Shown here: piece after piece, positions 7,678 through 9,134 of the stretch | How the letters are laid out: each line of letters starts with the position of its first letter | How positions within the stretch are numbered: the first letter of the stretch is position 1 | Assembly (NCBI GenBank): GCA_019509895.1 | Contig: JAEKLK010000229.1 | Location: 1 to 9,134 of the forward strand | Length of the DNA stretch: 9,134 bases | Direction: 5' to 3' | Origin: Betaproteobacteria bacterium | GTDB taxonomy: Bacteria > Pseudomonadota > Gammaproteobacteria > Burkholderiales > SG8-39 | Made by a program: the position numbers and the translations under genes | Notes under the pieces: generated by a model | Databases searched by the model: none | What the model was told of the DNA's origin: nothing | What the model saw: the letters and a program-made list of their open reading frames with translations, nothing else

Positions 7678-9134
7678 GCGCCGCCTCCAGGACGCGCGCC
7701 ACGTGCAGCGGCTTGCGGCCGGTGCCGTCGAGGATCTGGTGGCGGCAGCTCGTGCCATCGGCCACCAGCATGGCGTTCGGCGCCGTGCGAATCGCCGGCA
7801 GCAGCGTCATTTCCGCCATGCGCATGGACACCGCTGCGTGCTCGGCTTCGTAACCGAAGCTGCCGGCCATGCCGCAGCAGCTCGTTTCCACCGTGCTGAC
7901 CTTCAGCCCGGGCACCAGCGCGAGCGCGCGTAGCACCGACCCCATCGCGTCGAAGGCCTTTTCGTGGCAGTGGCCGTGAAGCAGGACTTCGTCTTGCGCC
8001 TCCCGGAACGCGAGCTTCCCCGGCCGCTCGGCAATCCACTGCGCAAAGTGGAACGTGTTCTTCGCGAGCGCGGCGGCGCCAGGAACAAGCACGGGTAGCT
8101 CATCGCGCAGTGCGTAAAGGCACGATGGCTCGAGGCCGATGATGGGCGCGCCGCGCGCCACGGCCGGGCCGAGCGCGTCGAGCAGGCGGCGGGCTTCCTG
8201 TTTGGCACGGTCGGCCATACCGACCGAGAGGTACGTGCGACCACAGCAAATCCCGGCCGGGATTTGCACACGGTAACCCGCCGCTTCGAGCACCGCTTTC
8301 GCGGCGCGCGCGTTCTCCGGCTCGAAGTAGCGGTTGAACGTATCGACGAAGAGCACGACGTCGCCTTCGGCGGCGCCGGTGTCGCGAAAATAGTCGCGCC
8401 GCCAGCGCGGCAGCGGCCGGTCGGCAAAGCCGATCGCACGCTGCGACCAGCGCGACGCCAGGTTGGCGAGCGGCGCGAGGCGTGCCGCCATCGGCGCGTA
8501 GCGCGGCAGGAAAGCGATCGCGCGATCGCGCGCGCTATGGGCATGGCGCGCCTTGTAGTGCGCCAGGAACTCGATCTTCATGCGCGCCATGTCGACGCCG
8601 GTCGGGCATTCGCGCTTGCAGCCCTTGCACGAGACGCAGAGGTCGAGCGCATCCTTGACCGTGTCCAGCTCGAGCTGGCCGGAAAGCGCCAGGCGCAGCG
8701 TGTTGGCCCGGCCGCGCGTCAGGTGGATTTCGTCGCGCGTCGCCCGATACGAAGGGCACATGGTGCCGGCGTCGAACTTGCGGCAGTGGCCGTTGTTGTT
8801 GCACATCTCGACGGCCTTGTCGTAGCCGCCCCACTCGCCCCAGTCGAGCACGCTTTCCCTCTCTTGCGTGCGATAGCCCGGCGGAAAGCGGAACAGCGTC
8901 GTGTCGTCCATCTTCGTCGGGTTGACGATCTTGCCGGGGTTCATCAGGCCGCGCGGGTCGAGCCAGGACTTGATCTCGCCGAGCGCGGCCGTCAGGCGCG
9001 GGCCGAAGAAAGGCGCGATCCATTCCGAGCGCACCAGGCCGTCGCCGTGCTCGCCGGAGTACGCGCCCTTGTACTGCTTCACCATCGCGCACGCCTCCTC
9101 GGCGATCGCGCGCATCTTCTCGGCACCGTCGCGC
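7652..9134 (-). CDS. FAD-linked oxidase / Fe-S oxidoreductase fusion, YdiJ or D-2-hydroxyacid dehydrogenase type (C-terminal part, cut by window edge)
   Basis: About 493 C-terminal residues are present; the N-terminal FAD-binding domain lies beyond the right edge (whole family members are about 950-1020 residues). The first residues are the end of the FAD-oxidase C-terminal domain, with 'YSGEHGDGLVRSEW' and 'LDPRGLMNPGKI'. Then come two cysteine motifs, 'CNNNGHC...MCPSYRATRDE' (about 8750-8806) and the [4Fe-4S] motif Cys-x2-Cys-x2-Cys-x3-Cys-Pro (8606-8638), and finally two CCG domains as in GlpC/HdrB ('GICCGRTY' near 8240 and 'ETSCCGMAGSFGYE' near 7870). Such proteins oxidise 2-hydroxyacids (E. 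coli YdiJ oxidises D-2-hydroxyglutarate) and pass electrons through the Fe-S part to the respiratory chain. The exact substrate cannot be read here. Its stop lies inside the permease gene, a 26-base convergent overlap. Confidence 0.92.
   Translation of the reverse strand, partial: RDGAEKMRAIAEEACAMVKQYKGAYSGEHGDGLVRSEWIAPFFGPRLTAALGEIKSWLDPRGLMNPGKIVNPTKMDDTTLFRFPPGYRTQERESVLDWGEWGGYDKAVEMCNNNGHCRKFDAGTMCPSYRATRDEIHLTRGRANTLRLALSGQLELDTVKDALDLCVSCKGCKRECPTGVDMARMKIEFLAHYKARHAHSARDRAIAFLPRYAPMAARLAPLANLASRWSQRAIGFADRPLPRWRRDYFRDTGAAEGDVVLFVDTFNRYFEPENARAAKAVLEAAGYRVQIPAGICCGRTYLSVGMADRAKQEARRLLDALGPAVARGAPIIGLEPSCLYALRDELPVLVPGAAALAKNTFHFAQWIAERPGKLAFREAQDEVLLHGHCHEKAFDAMGSVLRALALVPGLKVSTVETSCCGMAGSFGYEAEHAAVSMRMAEMTLLPAIRTAPNAMLVADGTSCRHQILDGTGRKPLHVARVLEAALSAPRAAS

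Noticed and set aside
6757..7758. A 333-codon open frame on the minus strand.
   Set aside because: It is antisense to the AEC permease, highly charged and of low complexity, and has no recognisable domain.
8514..8529. Tandem GCGATCGC octamers, with further copies at 4802-4809 and 9102-9109, resembling the cyanobacterial HIP1 repeat.
   Set aside because: Each copy falls where the protein reads Arg/Ala-Ile-Ala or Asp-Arg with preferred GC-rich codons, so codon use explains them. Nothing else suggests a cyanobacterium.

Overview
The window is a gene-dense, GC-rich stretch of a bacterial chromosome, most likely from a betaproteobacterium (Burkholderiales-like or a relative). This placement is inferred from three things: the strong G/C bias at third codon positions, the divergent ilvD / lysR-lgt arrangement that I recall from betaproteobacteria, and the 'IAHLGKDNENGARLA' style of the branched-chain amino acid binding lipoprotein. 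I see no RNA gene, insertion sequence, CRISPR array, phage gene or attachment site. No stretch over about 100 bases lacks a gene.

Layout from left to right. (1) Positions 1-326, minus: the N-terminal part of a lipoprotein substrate-binding subunit of a branched-chain amino acid type ABC transporter, cut by the left edge. (2) Positions 417-2740, minus: a two-gene unit, a YyaL/DUF255 thioredoxin-fold protein (725-2740) followed by a small periplasmic cytochrome c (417-728), joined by an ATGA stop/start overlap. (3) Positions 2749-3318, plus: a DUF924 protein whose start codon lies 8 bases from the YyaL start on the other strand. (4) Positions 3307-4992, minus: ilvD (dihydroxy-acid dehydratase), whose 3' end overlaps that of the DUF924 gene by 12 bases. 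(5) Positions 5081-7677, plus: a LysR-type regulator, lgt (prolipoprotein diacylglyceryl transferase) and an AEC-family permease, packed with no gap or with overlaps. The permease is broken by one in-frame TGA. (6) Positions 7652-9134, minus: the C-terminal half of a large FAD/Fe-S oxidoreductase of the YdiJ / D-2-hydroxyacid dehydrogenase type, cut by the right edge, with its 3' end overlapping the permease gene by 26 bases.

How the genes may work together. IlvD serves valine, leucine and isoleucine synthesis, and the divergent LysR regulator is a candidate controller of ilvD through the shared 88-base gap. Lgt lipidates lipobox cysteines such as the one on the binding protein at the left edge. 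The YyaL protein and the cytochrome c are translationally coupled, which hints at a shared but unknown redox role. The permease (AEC proteins often carry organic acids) and the oxidoreductase (2-hydroxyacid oxidation) could form a carboxylate uptake and oxidation pair, but they are convergent and the permease looks inactivated.

Most of the window is ordinary housekeeping and I see no clear new defence or mobile system. The observations most worth a second look are the single nonsense codon in the permease, the coupled YyaL-cytochrome pair, and the 8-base divergent start region.
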